DNA of 64,000 nt from Micavibrio_B sp964399985 (GCA_964399985.1 CAYNRY010000001.1:930001-994000), one strand, 5' to 3'; positions 42,187 to 50,278 are shown, counted from the first letter of the stretch. The notes: generated by a model not told the origin, from the letters alone. Numbers and translations: made by a program.

Positions 42187-43128
42187 GCCGCCGCCAAGAG
42201 CTTCCATCAGCAATAATTGACCGCGCTTGATGCGCCCGTCGCGGACCGCTTCATCCAACGCCAAAGGAATTGAGGCAGCGGACGTATTTCCATGTTTTTC
42301 AACAGTTAAGACGACTTTGCTGATATCCATGTTTAACTTTTCAGCTGTGGACTGGATAATCCTGATATTGGCCTGATGCGGGACAAGCCAGTCAATTTCG
42401 GCGGCAGAAATTCCGTTATGCTCAAGTGTTTCATTAACAACTTCGGCCATCAGATTGACGGCGTTCTTGAAAACTTCCTTGCCCTGCATGACGATCTTAC
42501 CAGCCTGGCCCGTAGTTGAAGGACCGCCATCGGTATAGAGAATATCTGTCAGCGTGCCGTTGGCATGAAGATGGGTAGATAAAACGCCGCGATCATCCTT
42601 GCCGCCTTTTTCTTCTGAGGCTTCCAGAATAACCGCCCCTGCTCCGTCTCCGAAGAGAACGCAGGTTGTGCGGTCCGACCAATTGAGGATTGCCGACATT
42701 TTCTCAGCTCCGATGACCATGATGCGCCTCGCTTGGCCCAAACGGATAAAATTGTCAGCGACAGCCATCGCATAAACGAAACCTGTGCAGACCGCCTGAA
42801 CGTCAAAGGCGATCCCACCCGTATTCATGCCAAGGCCTGTCTGTACACGCACGGCCACGGATGGAAATGTCTGGTCCGGCGTTGTCGTCGCAACGATCAC
42901 AGCATCAATATCCGAAGCTTGAAGACCGGAAGCTTCGAGCGCGCGTTTGGCGGCGCGGATAGCGAGATCGCTGGTTGCCTGACCTTCGGCGGCGACGCGG
43001 CGCTCACGGATACCGGAGCGCTGGACGATCCATTCATCGGTTGTCTCGACGATGCTTTCTAAATCTTTATTGGTGACAATACGGTCAGGCAGGTAAGAGC
43101 CTGTCGCGATAATAACAGAGCGTATCAT
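42154..43128 (-). CDS. fabH: 3-oxoacyl-ACP synthase III
   Basis: 324-aa condensing enzyme that starts fatty acid synthesis from acetyl-CoA and malonyl-ACP. The catalytic Cys is in VQAVCTGFVYAM, the His in WLVPHQANIRI and the Asn in HGNTSAASIP. The C-terminus is ALGGGLTWGAALVRF. Downstream of plsX, though the intergenic space here is 168 bp and holds a large inverted repeat. Confidence 0.97.
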   Translation of the reverse strand: MIRSVIIATGSYLPDRIVTNKDLESIVETTDEWIVQRSGIRERRVAAEGQATSDLAIRAAKRALEASGLQASDIDAVIVATTTPDQTFPSVAVRVQTGLGMNTGGIAFDVQAVCTGFVYAMAVADNFIRLGQARRIMVIGAEKMSAILNWSDRTTCVLFGDGAGAVILEASEEKGGKDDRGVLSTHLHANGTLTDILYTDGGPSTTGQAGKIVMQGKEVFKNAVNLMAEVVNETLEHNGISAAEIDWLVPHQANIRIIQSTAEKLNMDISKVVLTVEKHGNTSAASIPLALDEAVRDGRIKRGQLLLMEALGGGLTWGAALVRF

Positions 43129-43176
43129 GGCTAGCTCTCTAATTCCGTCATTCCGGCAAAAACCGAAAACCTGTTT

Positions 43177-43271
43177 TTACCGCGAAGTGCGCGAAGAAAA
43201 CGAAGAAGCACGAAGTAGAATAAAGAAAACTTCGCGTTTCTTTTTCTTAACTTCGCGTTCTTCGCGGTTAA
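43177..43271. repeat. Inverted CGCGAAG repeat between plsX and fabH
   Basis: The outer arms TTACCGCGAAG and CTTCGCGGTTAA pair. Between them are further copies of CGCGAAG/CTTCGCG and the degenerate CACGAAG. The ~95-bp element can fold into a long imperfect hairpin. It is of the dispersed CGAAG-type and lies between genes that are usually tightly linked. Confidence 0.75.
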
Positions 43272-43296
43272 TTTATTTTGACTACAGAAAATCATT

Positions 43297-44355
43297 CTAA
43301 GAAACTTTCATTTCCGACGGCGGAGCGATAAAGGATTCTTGCGTCATGACTTGCTGAATTTCTTCCGCCACGCGCTTGTTAAATCCATTGGTGGAAAGAT
43401 CGGCAGCAACCTTGATCGCATTGGCAAAACCTACCGCATCCATGCTGCCATGCGACTTCACACAGATCCCGCTAAGTCCCAAAAACATGCCGCCATTATA
43501 CAAACGCGGGTCCATGCGGTTTTTGACTTTTTTCAACGCGCCGGAAGCGAGGATCGCACCGACAAAAGAAAGCGGCGATGATTTTAAAGATGATTTCAGA
43601 ATAAAGCTGGCGAGCTTGCCAACGCCTTCAGCGACTTTGAGCGCGACATTGCCCGTAAAGCCGTCTGTGACGACGACATCGACGGTTCCGGCGGTGATAT
43701 CGTTACCTTCGACGAAGCCGTAATATTTCCCTGGGAATTTTACCTGCTGGAGAACGGCCTGCGCTGCGCGGATTTCTTCGTGGCCCTTCATATCTTCGGA
43801 ACCGACATTCAAAAGCCCGACCGTCGGGTTTGGAATATTTTCAACGACGCGCGCATAGACGGAACCGAGGACCGCGAATTGCACGAGAATTTCAGAATCA
43901 CATTCGAGATTTGCACCAAGATCGAGAACGACCGTCTGGCCTTTAATCGTCGGGAACACGCTGGCAATCGCCGGACGGTGAATGCCGGGCAGCGTGCGCA
44001 AAACCATTTTCGCCATCGCCATCAGCGCACCTGTATTACCGCCGGAGACGATACAATCGGCGCGGCCTTCGGACACGGCATTGATCGCAAGACGCATGCT
44101 GGAATCCCTGCCCGATCTTAAAGCCTGTCCCGGCTTCTCATCGGCAGAGACTGCTTTATCCGTATGCGAAATTGTGGATACGCGGGCGAGCTGGGGGTAT
44201 TTATCGAGGCATGGTTGAATTTTTGTCTGGTCGCCGAAAAATATAAAGCTCGCCATCGGGCGATCTTTCATGGCGAGCGCGGCACCCGGCACGACGACTT
44301 CGGGACCGAAATCGCCACCCATGGCGTCTAAAGCTATCGTGACTGATTTATTCAA
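43297..44355 (-). CDS. plsX: Phosphate acyltransferase PlsX
   Basis: 352-aa enzyme making acyl-phosphate from acyl-ACP for phospholipid synthesis. Signatures: IALDAMGGDFGPEVVVPGA, SGGNTGALMAMA, LDLGANLECDSEILVQFA, and DVVVTDGFTGNVALKVAEG. Upstream lies rpmF, separated by a terminator. Confidence 0.97.
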   Translation of the reverse strand: MNKSVTIALDAMGGDFGPEVVVPGAALAMKDRPMASFIFFGDQTKIQPCLDKYPQLARVSTISHTDKAVSADEKPGQALRSGRDSSMRLAINAVSEGRADCIVSGGNTGALMAMAKMVLRTLPGIHRPAIASVFPTIKGQTVVLDLGANLECDSEILVQFAVLGSVYARVVENIPNPTVGLLNVGSEDMKGHEEIRAAQAVLQQVKFPGKYYGFVEGNDITAGTVDVVVTDGFTGNVALKVAEGVGKLASFILKSSLKSSPLSFVGAILASGALKKVKNRMDPRLYNGGMFLGLSGICVKSHGSMDAVGFANAIKVAADLSTNGFNKRVAEEIQQVMTQESFIAPPSEMKVS

Positions 44356-44411
44356 GGGATGACTGCCTTCTTACCGGAAAGGAATTTGGCGCGATTATAG
44401 GCTTAGCGTCA

Positions 44412-44448
44412 AAAAATAAAAATAGGGCTGCACAAGTAATACAGCCCT
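44412..44448 (-). terminator. Terminator between rpmF and plsX
   Basis: AGGGCTG (44424-44430) pairs with CAGCCCT (44442-44448). On the minus strand this is followed by ATTTTTATTTTTT, a good terminator tail. Confidence 0.8.
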
Positions 44449-44467
44449 GATTTTATGGGAGATAAAT

Positions 44468-44647
44468 TTAGTCTTTAACTTCGATGACTTGCTTGCCACG
44501 GTACATGCCGGTTTTCAAATCGACATGGTGACGGCGGGATGGTTCGCCAGTTGTCTTGTCTTCCGACCAGTTATACGGGGTCAGAGCGTGGTGAGCGCGG
44601 CGCATATCGCGCTTTGATTTCGATGTTTTCTTCTTTGGAACAGCCAT
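44468..44647 (-). CDS. rpmF: Large ribosomal subunit protein bL32
   Basis: 59-aa L32: MAVPKKKTSKSKRDMRRAHH, then the family's alphaproteobacterial core (NWSEDKTTGEPSRRHHVDL) and MYRGKQVIEVKD. No zinc-binding Cys pairs, as usual in this class. In many bacteria the DUF177 gene is directly upstream; here a plus-strand gene separates them. Confidence 0.96.
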   Translation of the reverse strand: MAVPKKKTSKSKRDMRRAHHALTPYNWSEDKTTGEPSRRHHVDLKTGMYRGKQVIEVKD

Positions 44648-44728
44648 AGGGCACCTTTAATTCTTTAGTTGTGGGCAGTTTCTATAGGAATCGCTTTTGA
44701 AAGGCAAGAATATTAGTAAATTAATTGT

Positions 44729-44757
44729 TTGACATAATAATAAAGGGCTCGTATTTT
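44729..44757 (+). promoter_or_regulatory. Strong promoter giving a near-leaderless transcript
   Basis: Perfect TTGACA (44729-44734), 17-nt spacer, TATTTT (44752-44757). The ATG at 44764 starts 7 nt after the -10 box, where transcription should begin, so the mRNA would be leaderless. No ribosome site is present. Confidence 0.6.
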
Positions 44758-44763
44758 ATCGGC

Positions 44764-45114
44764 ATGAGCAGTCTTATTAATTCTATTATCGAATTTCCGC
44801 TATCTCCTGCCATAGCATATGGAGGCGTAGCAATTACAGCTGCAGGTTTTTCAGGCTATCATATAGCTAAAAAGAATAATATCACGGCAGCTTTTAATGC
44901 TCTAAATGCTTCATTATTTGGCTTTTCCGCAGCAATGGCTTTTATGACAGCGGGCGATAAAGAGAGCAAAAAAATTGAAAAACCAGTGATGATAGCCCCT
45001 TCCATTGAAGGTAGAGACTGTGAAAAGGCTAAGTGCTCGCCCCCAGAATTTATGCAAGACAAAGACTTTCATCCTAATGATATGCCTTTTTATCTCAAAC
45101 TCAACAAAGCCTAA
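44764..45114 (+). CDS. Small membrane protein, unknown
   Basis: 116 aa with two likely membrane helices (AIAYGGVAITAAGFSGYHIA and LNASLFGFSAAMAFMTAG). A hydrophilic tail with two Cys (RDCEKAKCSPPEF) follows. ATG 44764 is preferred over an in-frame TTG at 44725 because the promoter covers that TTG. It is inserted between rpmF and DUF177, on the opposite strand. Its stop interlocks with the DUF177 stop (CTAA). Confidence 0.72.
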   Translation: MSSLINSIIEFPLSPAIAYGGVAITAAGFSGYHIAKKNNITAAFNALNASLFGFSAAMAFMTAGDKESKKIEKPVMIAPSIEGRDCEKAKCSPPEFMQDKDFHPNDMPFYLKLNKA

Positions 45115-45701
45115 TCCTTCGGTCGCCAGTCCTTAAGCGCGGCAAAAGGATTGAGCTTCATCGGATTCTTGGCTTCCTTTGGCTCCACCACCTGAACGCT
45201 ATATGTAATCCCCTCTTTTGTCGGATAAGGTGGAATAGCCAGCGACAGATATTGCGTCACCAAATCCGCCACATCCACCGCGCCATTGATCATAGGCTCA
45301 GGATCTTCGGATTCATCGAGCATCGGGATATCCATCAACTCTTTTTTACTTTGCGCTTCGTACTGGGCTTTCTTGAATGAAATCGCCTGATTTTCATCGG
45401 CATACCAAGCTTCGAATTCATCTTTTAAAACCGTCTCGACAGGTTCAAGCGTAATCACGCAAGCCTGTTTAATCTTGGCTTCCAATTGGCCCTTAATATG
45501 AAGAATATGCGCTCTTTCACGGCTTAAATTGAGCGTCGCCTTTAAGTCTTTCAGTTCTAGGATCTCAAGCTGCTTGGCAAGCGCCTTGCGCCTATCCGCA
45601 TCAGGTGAGATGTCCATTTTCTTTCCCGATTGAGGAACGTCTTCCGCCTTGACCGGAAGCGACCATGCAATCTCAGGCAATTTTGCTGATTTGGGCATCA
45701 T
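45111..45701 (-). CDS. DUF177 (YceD-like) protein, 23S rRNA accumulation factor family
   Basis: 196 aa with the DUF177 core (~65-105: ILHIKGQLEAKIKQACVITLEPVETVLKDEF) and the C-terminal PPYPTKEG-like segment. E. coli YceD is encoded next to rpmF and affects 23S rRNA levels. The gene overlaps the end of the CBP3 gene by 29 bp, so the pair is probably coupled. Confidence 0.88.
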   Translation of the reverse strand: MMPKSAKLPEIAWSLPVKAEDVPQSGKKMDISPDADRRKALAKQLEILELKDLKATLNLSRERAHILHIKGQLEAKIKQACVITLEPVETVLKDEFEAWYADENQAISFKKAQYEAQSKKELMDIPMLDESEDPEPMINGAVDVADLVTQYLSLAIPPYPTKEGITYSVQVVEPKEAKNPMKLNPFAALKDWRPKD

Positions 45702-46248
45702 GATCTCCTGCAGGTAAATAAGTAAAAGATAATTGGCCGTTTAGCATATCCGCCATATTTTGCACTTCGAAATCCTTGCGGCAGGCCAGTATATAATCCG
45801 ACATTGTGGCTAAAACCTGATCCGATGGGCGCTCTACCGTGGCATATAAATTCTTGGCCAAGGCATCGGCTAGTTCCTTACCTCCTGCTTCCGCTGCCTG
45901 ATCATAAATGACAGCCCTGCCCTGCAGCGCTTTCATCATTTTCTTGATCTGCTTGGGAACGCTCAAATCGCCGATCCCTACCTGACGGCAGGCAATCTCC
46001 ATATTCAAAAACATCTCGTCGAACAGGGCTTGGGCCAGATAATGCCCGGCTTTGCCTTCGCCGCGCACGCGGTTGATCAAAAGGCCGTTATGCAGAGCAA
46101 TCATCTCAAAACGCCCGCTGAACGTATCGGGTACGCCCAATTCTGCGAAAAAGACAGGTTCACGCGATCTTTGCATGACAATTTGGAATAATTGCCTCGC
46201 CGCTTTGCGGCTGGCTCGCTTATAGGGAAGGATCGGGAAAAAGAACAT
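45673..46248 (-). CDS. Ubiquinol-cytochrome c chaperone family protein (CBP3-like)
   Basis: Bacterial relative of mitochondrial CBP3, an assembly factor of the bc1 complex. Pattern: ELGVPDTFSGRFEMIALHNGLL, AQALFDEMFLNMEIACRQVGIGDLSVPKQIKKMMKALQGR. ATG 46248 gives 191 aa; a GTG at 46287 would add 13 residues and has no better ribosome site. It is next to DUF177 and divergent from bamE, an order conserved in alphaproteobacteria. Confidence 0.88.
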   Translation of the reverse strand: MFFFPILPYKRASRKAARQLFQIVMQRSREPVFFAELGVPDTFSGRFEMIALHNGLLINRVRGEGKAGHYLAQALFDEMFLNMEIACRQVGIGDLSVPKQIKKMMKALQGRAVIYDQAAEAGGKELADALAKNLYATVERPSDQVLATMSDYILACRKDFEVQNMADMLNGQLSFTYLPAGDHDAQISKIA

Positions 46249-46324
46249 GGGAAAAGACTTAACAAATTGCGCCGGTTTTTCCAACACTATTGAAAAAGCA
46301 GGCTATATTTCATAGGCTCTCTCC

Positions 46325-46804
46325 ATGAAAAACCTCATTGCCCTTGCTTTGTCCCTTTCCACTTTAGCCGCTTGCACGCCGATAACGGCCAATCGCGGTA
46401 ATTTCCTTGATGAATACCAGATGAAGGAAGTCGTGGCAGGGCAAGACAGCCGCGATGAGGTTATCCGCAAAATCGGCTCTCCGACCTCCATTTCCCCATT
46501 CAATGACAATGTCTGGTATTATCTCGGTCAGAAAACCGAGAAAAAAGGCATTTTCGATGCCAAGGTTACGGATGAACGTATCGTCGTCGTAACTTTCGCT
46601 CAGGATGGATTTGTCGACTCAATGGTCGAGCGCCGCGACGGACGTGAAGATGTCGCCATCGTCAAGCGCACGACACCTACCTCAGGCAACGAAATTACAT
46701 TCGTTCAGCAAATGCTCGGCAATCTTGGCAAGTTTAATAAACAGGATACAACCAACGCCGCGCAAACAGCAGGAACCGGTACTGTCGGCGGCGGCAATCG
46801 CTAA
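46325..46804 (+). CDS. bamE: Outer membrane assembly factor BamE (SmpA/OmlA lipoprotein)
   Basis: 159-aa lipoprotein of the BAM beta-barrel assembly machine. The lipobox is LAAC (Cys16). The BamE domain follows (NFLDEYQMKEVVAGQDSRDEVIRKIGSPTSISPFNDNVWYYLGQ). It has a Thr/Gly-rich C-terminal tail. The stop is 1 bp from the stop of the converging methyltransferase gene. Confidence 0.95.
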   Translation: MKNLIALALSLSTLAACTPITANRGNFLDEYQMKEVVAGQDSRDEVIRKIGSPTSISPFNDNVWYYLGQKTEKKGIFDAKVTDERIVVVTFAQDGFVDSMVERRDGREDVAIVKRTTPTSGNEITFVQQMLGNLGKFNKQDTTNAAQTAGTGTVGGGNR

Positions 46805-46805
46805 A

Positions 46806-48080
46806 TTACGGCCTTTCGAATATCCCGACGACTTCCGTATGAGACGACCATATAAACTGGTCGACCATTGTCATTTTCTTGAAACGATATCCGCCGTCGA
46901 TCAGTATCTTGGCATCGCGCGCGAATGTCGACGGGTTGCACGAAACCGCGATCACGGTTTTCACTGTCGACTTCGCCAGCTTCTCGCATTGTTCTTTCGC
47001 ACCGGCGCGCGGCGGATCGAAAATAACGACGTTATAATTTTTTAATTCACGCAAGGTCAAAGGCTCTGCCGCCAGATTGCGTTTTTCGACGGTCAATCCT
47101 TGCACGCGCTTCATGCCTGTTTGCAGCGCCTCGGTCGCCGCGGCATTTTCTTCCACCGCATGAACATGACCGAATTTCAGCGCAGGGCCTGTGAAGGTTC
47201 CGCATCCTGAAAACAAATCGGCAATCTTCATCTTCTTGATTTTCGGCATGGCATCGACGACCAGCGATACGAGCGCCGCTTCGCCTTCGCTGCTTGGCTG
47301 CAGGAAAGATCCCATCGAGATATCGACGATCATATCGCCGTATTTCTTGCTAACCGGCGTAATGGAGATAACCGGCTCAATAGGTGCATATTCTTTTTTC
47401 TGCCAGCCGACGCGGGCAATATTCAACGTTTCGCACATTTCCGCGATAATTTTGCGCTGGTTTGTATCGGCTTCACCGCTGCGGCTTAAAGGGCCGACGA
47501 TAATCATCTCGATCGCGTTATCGATATCCTGAATCATGATATCGGTTGGTGTCTGCTCTTTTAAAAAACGGGCCAGATACGGCTTTATATTCTCTACCAG
47601 CCCATTGAGCGAAGGCGTAAGCAGCAGGCATTTTTCAATCGGCTGGACGTCATGGGATTTCGACTGGTGGAAACCTAGCGTGACATTCTTGCCTTCTTTA
47701 AACGCCGCCAAAGTCGCACGGCGTCTCGTCGCGTTTGAAATAAACACAGGCTCGCCCATCATTTCCGGCGCGATTTGCACTCTTGTCAGAGCCGCCTGCA
47801 CGCTTTCAATCTTCCAGATTTTATATTGCTCATCCGATATATGCTGGACCTGACAACCGCCGCATGAATCATAATAGACGCAAGGCGGCAAAACTCTATC
47901 TGCACCGTGGGAAATATATTCGACGACCTTGCCGCGAAGGACACCGTCATTAGTTTCCTTGATCTCGACATTGACCTGATCGCCTTTTGACGTGCGGGCA
48001 ATATATACCGGCTGCCCGTTGAATTCTGCGATACCGTCGCCCTTCGGGCCGATGGATTTTATGGTCAGGATTTCCGACAT
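46806..48080 (-). CDS. Class I SAM-dependent RNA methyltransferase, TrmA/RlmD family
   Basis: 424-aa 5-methyluridine-type methyltransferase. It has an N-terminal TRAM domain (~1-55). An Fe-S cysteine set includes CVYYDSCGGCQVQHI and KCLLLTP. The SAM motif is IADLFSGCGTFTGPAL, the substrate motif is FDPPRAGA, and the catalytic Cys is in AVSCNPSTFARD. The target U (23S 747/1939 or tRNA 54) cannot be told from sequence. It shares a TAATG junction with cysE. Confidence 0.92.
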   Translation of the reverse strand: MSEILTIKSIGPKGDGIAEFNGQPVYIARTSKGDQVNVEIKETNDGVLRGKVVEYISHGADRVLPPCVYYDSCGGCQVQHISDEQYKIWKIESVQAALTRVQIAPEMMGEPVFISNATRRRATLAAFKEGKNVTLGFHQSKSHDVQPIEKCLLLTPSLNGLVENIKPYLARFLKEQTPTDIMIQDIDNAIEMIIVGPLSRSGEADTNQRKIIAEMCETLNIARVGWQKKEYAPIEPVISITPVSKKYGDMIVDISMGSFLQPSSEGEAALVSLVVDAMPKIKKMKIADLFSGCGTFTGPALKFGHVHAVEENAAATEALQTGMKRVQGLTVEKRNLAAEPLTLRELKNYNVVIFDPPRAGAKEQCEKLAKSTVKTVIAVSCNPSTFARDAKILIDGGYRFKKMTMVDQFIWSSHTEVVGIFERP

Positions 48081-48661
48081 TATAAATCCTCAACAGGAAG
48101 ACCATAGGAACATTCCTGACATTCGAATGTTTTGATTTCGGCAGCAGGATTAATCGCCGTTGCGCCGTCCGGCATATCTTTGGTAACAATAGCATTTGCA
48201 CCAATGCGCGCATTCTCGCCGATCGTGATATCGCCGAGTACGACCGCGCCAGACCCTACCATGACATTATTTTTTAACGTCGGGTGACGCTTGCCATTCG
48301 TCATGCCGCCGCGTCCGCCCAAGGTAACATTTTGATACAGCGTCACATTATCACCGACAATCGCTGTCTCGCCGATGACCGTTCCCATCCCATGATCGAT
48401 AAACAGGTTTTTGCCAAGCTGTGCGCCGGGGTGAATTTCAATGCCCGTCAACAATCTGCCGACATGAGACACGAAGCGCCCAAGCGCCCGAAGCTCCTTG
48501 TGCCACAGCGCCGAGGCAAGTGCATGAAAGCCCAGAACATGAAACCCCGGATAGGCTAAAATGACTTCCCAAGTTGTCGGCTTCGCAGGATCGCGGGACT
48601 GGATGGATTTTATAAGATCGAACATGGAGGATGTTCTAGCCGGATTGGCATGGAAAATCAT
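48080..48661 (-). CDS. cysE: Serine O-acetyltransferase
   Basis: 193-aa short-form (EpsC-like) serine acetyltransferase, first step of cysteine synthesis. Hexapeptide beta-helix with GIEIHPGAQLGKNLFIDHGMGTVIGE (catalytic His/Asp region), YQNVTLGGRGG and KRHPTLKNNVMVGSGAVVLG. It lies downstream of cysK. The 200-bp region before it holds a structured repeat and a pair of direct repeats. Confidence 0.96.
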   Translation of the reverse strand: MIFHANPARTSSMFDLIKSIQSRDPAKPTTWEVILAYPGFHVLGFHALASALWHKELRALGRFVSHVGRLLTGIEIHPGAQLGKNLFIDHGMGTVIGETAIVGDNVTLYQNVTLGGRGGMTNGKRHPTLKNNVMVGSGAVVLGDITIGENARIGANAIVTKDMPDGATAINPAAEIKTFECQECSYGLPVEDL

Positions 48662-48696
48662 TCCTTTTCTGCAAAAACCCTGTCATGCTGCGTTTG

Positions 48697-48758
48697 TTAG
48701 GCTTTAGCATGAAAAGCCATGCCGTTTTTCGGCTGTCCCCAAGGAAAGCCAGAGGGGA
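48697..48758. repeat. Structured intergenic element, copy 2
   Basis: About 90% identical to 5573-5634. One difference (GCATG versus GCGTG opposite CATGC) keeps the alternative stem paired. On the minus strand it ends ~35 nt before the cysE ATG, comparable to copy 1 before nnrD. Confidence 0.75.
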
Positions 48759-48817
48759 TTTAGCTGACAGTACGGAAATAAATGAGAGGCAAAAAGCCAG
48801 CCCTATCTAAAAAACGC

Positions 48818-48852
48818 GACGTTCAAACTAGTTAGAATGACGTTCAAACTAG
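48818..48852. promoter_or_regulatory. Direct repeat pair, possible operator
   Basis: GACGTTCAAACTAG occurs at 48818-48831 and 48839-48852, spaced exactly 21 bp (two helical turns), between the end of cysK and cysE. Such phasing suits two regulator dimers on one DNA face. No regulator is identified. Confidence 0.4.
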
Positions 48853-48863
48853 ATAAAGATTAA

Positions 48864-49814
48864 CTATAAACCGTCAAAAAGAGCCGTAGACAGATAGCGC
48901 TCGGCAAAGGACGGGATAATCACGACAACCATCTTGCCCTTATTCTCGGTACGCTTGGCAATCTCTATCCCTGCTGCTAAAGCGGCGCCGGAAGAAATGC
49001 CGACAGGGATACCCTCTTCTTTTGCGACGCGGCGGGCGAATTCAAAAGCCGTGTCGTTATCGATCTGTATGATTTCGTCAATCAGATCAGTCTGCAAAAT
49101 GCTTGGCACAAAGCCAGCCCCGATGCCCTGAATTTTATGTGGTGAAGGAGAGCCACCGGAGAGAACGGGTGAGTCTTTCGGCTCGACCGCAACGGTTATG
49201 AATTCCGGCTTACGCTTTTTAAGGATTTGTGAAACGCCAGTGAGCGTTCCGCCCGTGCCGACACCGGAGACCAATATATCCGCTTTGCCGTTCGTATCAT
49301 TCCAGATTTCTTCGGCTGTGGTATTACGGTGAATTTCCGGATTGGCCGGATTGTCAAATTGCCCGGGAATAAATGAATCCGGCGTCGATGCCGCGATCTC
49401 CTCAGCCTTGGCAATCGCGCCTTTCATTCCCTGCTCTTTCGGTGTAAGCACTAATTCCGCACCGAGCAGTGCCAGCATTTTGCGTCGCTCAATCGACATG
49501 CTCTCCGGCATGGTGAGAATAAGCTTATACCCTTTGGCCGCCGCGACCATGGCGAGAGCAATACCTGTATTGCCCGAAGTAGGTTCAACGATCGTCGTTT
49601 TTCCGGCACTGATTTTGCTTTTACGCTCTGCATCATCAATCATCGCAAGACCGATACGGTCTTTGACTGACGCCAAAGGATTGAAGAATTCAAGTTTAAG
49701 AACAAGATCTGCCTGAAGATTTTCTTGGCTAGAAATCCTTGGGACGCGCACTAACGGCGTCGCGCCAATCGTATCGAGAATAGAATTATAAATCTTGCCA
49801 CGAAATTCTGTCAT
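48864..49814 (-). CDS. cysK: Cysteine synthase A
   Basis: 316-aa PLP enzyme (O-acetylserine sulfhydrylase). The PLP Lys is K51 in ASVKDRIG, the phosphate-binding loops are TSGNTGIAL and GVGTGGTLTG, and IQGIGAGFVP and GISSGAA follow. Works with cysE downstream to make cysteine. Confidence 0.97.
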   Translation of the reverse strand: MTEFRGKIYNSILDTIGATPLVRVPRISSQENLQADLVLKLEFFNPLASVKDRIGLAMIDDAERKSKISAGKTTIVEPTSGNTGIALAMVAAAKGYKLILTMPESMSIERRKMLALLGAELVLTPKEQGMKGAIAKAEEIAASTPDSFIPGQFDNPANPEIHRNTTAEEIWNDTNGKADILVSGVGTGGTLTGVSQILKKRKPEFITVAVEPKDSPVLSGGSPSPHKIQGIGAGFVPSILQTDLIDEIIQIDNDTAFEFARRVAKEEGIPVGISSGAALAAGIEIAKRTENKGKMVVVIIPSFAERYLSTALFDGL

Positions 49815-49852
49815 GACAACAACCTATCACGGCAGCCTCAAAGGGCAATGGT

Positions 49853-50068
49853 TTAAGGAATAGAAGGAGATTTCGGCATTGAACCGGTTGCATCGAGTAG
49901 CGTCATTTTTGAATCAGCGTTCTCGATTCTAGCCATGTTCAGTTGTTCTCTGCGAACAATCTCCGCATTTGACAGTGCCAGACCTTTTGCTCCGGATGCA
50001 ATAGCGCCCGCAGCGAGTGTAAAAGCGATAACATAACCTTTCACGTCCCAGTTATTTCTTGATTTCAT
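49853..50068 (-). CDS. Small membrane protein, unknown
   Basis: 71 aa with one membrane segment (GYVIAFTLAAGAIASGAKGLAL) and a soluble tail ending GSMPKSPSIP. GGGAG lies 6 nt before the ATG. It follows the 51-aa lipoprotein gene by 15 bp, probably as one transcript. Function unknown. Confidence 0.65.
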   Translation of the reverse strand: MKSRNNWDVKGYVIAFTLAAGAIASGAKGLALSNAEIVRREQLNMARIENADSKMTLLDATGSMPKSPSIP

Positions 50069-50083
50069 TTAACTCTCCCAAAG

Positions 50084-50239
50084 TTATTTTTTCAATTCAT
50101 ACCCAATGGACGGCGCGACTTCAACTCTGGCATGCTTATTACTTACTTCATCGCTGCTCGCTTTAGGCCCGCATTGAGATACTGCCGCAAGAAACGCCAA
50201 ACCCGCCCCAATGGCGAAAGGAACTTTTAAATCACGCAT
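50084..50239 (-). CDS. Tiny lipoprotein, unknown
   Basis: 51-aa frame: MRDLKVPFAIGAGLAFLAAV, then SQC, a plausible lipobox (AVSQC, Cys23). A polar tail ending IGYELKK follows. The ribosome site is weak. It pairs with the 71-aa gene downstream. Coding status rests on the lipoprotein-like leader and the tight spacing. Confidence 0.55.
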   Translation of the reverse strand: MRDLKVPFAIGAGLAFLAAVSQCGPKASSDEVSNKHARVEVAPSIGYELKK

Positions 50240-50278
50240 GAGACATGTTTATGGCAATAGCGTGGATTTAGTCAAGAA

